NCBI GenBank assembly: GCA_023384575.1
Contig: JAHDVP010000002.1
Location: forward strand, 216,222 to 280,221
Length of the DNA: 64,000 nucleotides
DNA from: Acidobacteriota bacterium
GTDB lineage: Bacteria; Acidobacteriota; Vicinamibacteria; Vicinamibacterales; JAFNAJ01
Direction of reading: 5' to 3'
This document shows, piece by piece, positions 63,094 through 64,000 of the stretch. The notes under the pieces were generated by a model. That model was not told the DNA's origin. It searched no databases and was given only the letters and a program-made list of their open reading frames with translations. Position numbers and translations under genes: made by a program. Position 1 is the stretch's first letter; the number at the start of each line of letters is the position of its first letter.

Positions 63094-64000
63094 CGTGGCG
63101 CCGGCCTTTCGGGTGGCGCGCCCTCGCCGCGACCGGTGCGGGCCTGGCCTTGGCCACGAGCCTTGCGGCCTTCGCGTCGGCCGGTCAGGGGAGATCGCCG
63201 GAGACGTCCGACCGCCGGGTGGTCGCGGTCGGCGACATTCACGGCGATCTCGAGACGTTCGATGGTCTGCTTCGGAGGGCCGGCCTGATCGACGAGCGAG
63301 GGCGTTGGAGCGGCGGGCGCGCCGTTCTCGTGCAGACGGGCGACGTGACCGATCGCGGTCCACGCGTCCGGGGCGTCTTCGATCGGCTGATGTCGCTCGA
63401 GGGACAGGCGCGGCGAGCCGGAGGACGGGTCGAGGCCCTGCTCGGCAACCACGAGACGATGAACCTCACGGGTGAGTTCAGGGACGTGTCGCCAGACACC
63501 TACGCGGAGTTCGCCGACGACCGGTCGGAGCGCCGGCGCGCCAGCGCCTACGACGCGACCGTCCGCCTCATGACGCGCCAGGCCGCGCGGCTGAAGGACG
63601 GCCCCCCCCCGACACTCCCCGACCGCGACCGGTGGATGGCCACGCATCCGCCGGGCCTCATCGAGTACCTCGACGCGCTCTCCCCCACCGGACGGTACGG
63701 CCGGTGGCTGCGACAGCGCTCCGCGGCCCTGCAGATCGACGGCACGGTCTTCGTGCACGGCGGGCTCGATCCCGACTTCGTCGACGTCGACGTCACGGCC
63801 ATCAACGACCGCATCCGCTCGGAGCTCGCGGAGTTCGACCGCGCGCGCGAGGTCCTCGTCGCGCGCGAGGTGATTCTGCCCAGTTTCACGCTCGACGAGG
63901 TGGTCGCCGCCGTGGGACGCGAGGTCACACAGCTCAACCAGGTGCTGGCGGCGGAGGGCCGGGACGCGCGCCTCGCCGACGGCCCGCTGCTCGAGGCGCT
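63090..64000 (+). CDS. Secreted calcineurin-like metallophosphatase, 3' end cut off
   Basis: 303 residues are visible and the frame is open at the edge. An N-terminal signal (ALAATGAGLALATSLAAFASA) is followed by the PPP-type metal motifs in order: AVGDIHGDLETF (GDxHG), VQTGDVTDRGPRV (GDxxDRG) and LLGNHETMNL (GNHE), then a Ser/Thr-phosphatase-like insert and VFVHGGL, a later metal His. This matches the Shelphs/bis-nucleosyl-tetraphosphatase-like branch of calcineurin phosphatases. Coupled by ATGA to the kinase-like gene, so the pair may add and remove the same extracytoplasmic phosphate (inference). A run of seven C in CCCCCCC near 63602 could be a site of sequencing error. Confidence 0.85.
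   Translation, partial: MTWRRPFGWRALAATGAGLALATSLAAFASAGQGRSPETSDRRVVAVGDIHGDLETFDGLLRRAGLIDERGRWSGGRAVLVQTGDVTDRGPRVRGVFDRLMSLEGQARRAGGRVEALLGNHETMNLTGEFRDVSPDTYAEFADDRSERRRASAYDATVRLMTRQAARLKDGPPPTLPDRDRWMATHPPGLIEYLDALSPTGRYGRWLRQRSAALQIDGTVFVHGGLDPDFVDVDVTAINDRIRSELAEFDRAREVLVAREVILPSFTLDEVVAAVGREVTQLNQVLAAEGRDARLADGPLLEA

Overview
The window is one contiguous stretch of a high-GC Gram-negative chromosome. The probable source is an acidobacterium of the Vicinamibacteria type. This rests on gene style: an Oar-like TonB-dependent receptor with an N-terminal carboxypeptidase-regulatory domain, DUF5916, DUF5666 and DUF1330 proteins, many secreted peptidases and serine hydrolases, LolA-like/FtsX/MacB cassettes, and very G+C-rich third codon positions. 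I saw no rRNA, tRNA, CRISPR array, transposase, integrase or prophage gene. The lineage call is inference.

Layout. 1-3.9 kb (minus): class I fructose-bisphosphate aldolase (cut by the edge), a DprA-like protein, a TrmH-family methyltransferase and a polysaccharide deacetylase. 4.0-11.1 kb (plus): RtcB RNA ligase, then a six-gene envelope cassette (small protein, outer-membrane barrel, ABC ATPase, permease, LolA-like carrier, second permease). 11.3-15.8 kb (plus): secreted serine hydrolase, EgtB and EgtD for ergothioneine, a small membrane protein. 15.9-23.1 kb (minus): giant M16 peptidase, then a coupled trio (polyphosphate:AMP phosphotransferase, SDR, RluA synthase), and a small outer-membrane protein. 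23.3-28.3 kb (plus): glycosyltransferase, DUF5666 lipoprotein, penicillin acylase. 28.3-33.4 kb: an ArsA-type ATPase and a Cys-x-Cys small protein diverge from a frameshifted molybdopterin oxidoreductase followed by a secreted phosphodiesterase. 34-38.8 kb: a voltage-sensor-like membrane protein without a pore, a serine hydrolase and an M28 peptidase. 39-44.2 kb (minus): two methyltransferases, DUF1330, a K+ channel with two RCK modules, and a secreted TPR protein. 44.5-50.6 kb: orphan ParA, NmrA-like protein, DUF1569, DUF1499 and an S9 peptidase. 50.7-56.8 kb: the TonB receptor behind a near-consensus promoter, a HAD phosphatase and a DUF5916 protein. 56.8-59.8 kb (minus): di-heme peroxidase, small membrane protein, thymidine kinase, EF-P. 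60.4-64 kb (plus): Hsp20, a DegP-like protease, and a translationally coupled secreted kinase-like protein and metallophosphatase that runs off the edge.

Three cross-cutting signals stand out. First, many genes lack a Shine-Dalgarno site and instead have a TANNNT -10 hexamer 6-10 nt before the start codon, which suggests widespread leaderless transcription. Second, intergenic spaces carry a modular dispersed repeat (about 100-200 nt) plus separate TTGGTT-rich/CCTGCAGC-rich tracts. Third, several envelope functions form compact coupled cassettes: the 5.3-11.1 kb ABC/LolA/barrel system, and the exported kinase/phosphatase pair, which I consider the best candidate for an undescribed system. Gene-start choices come from ribosome-binding sites, overlaps and family alignments done by eye.
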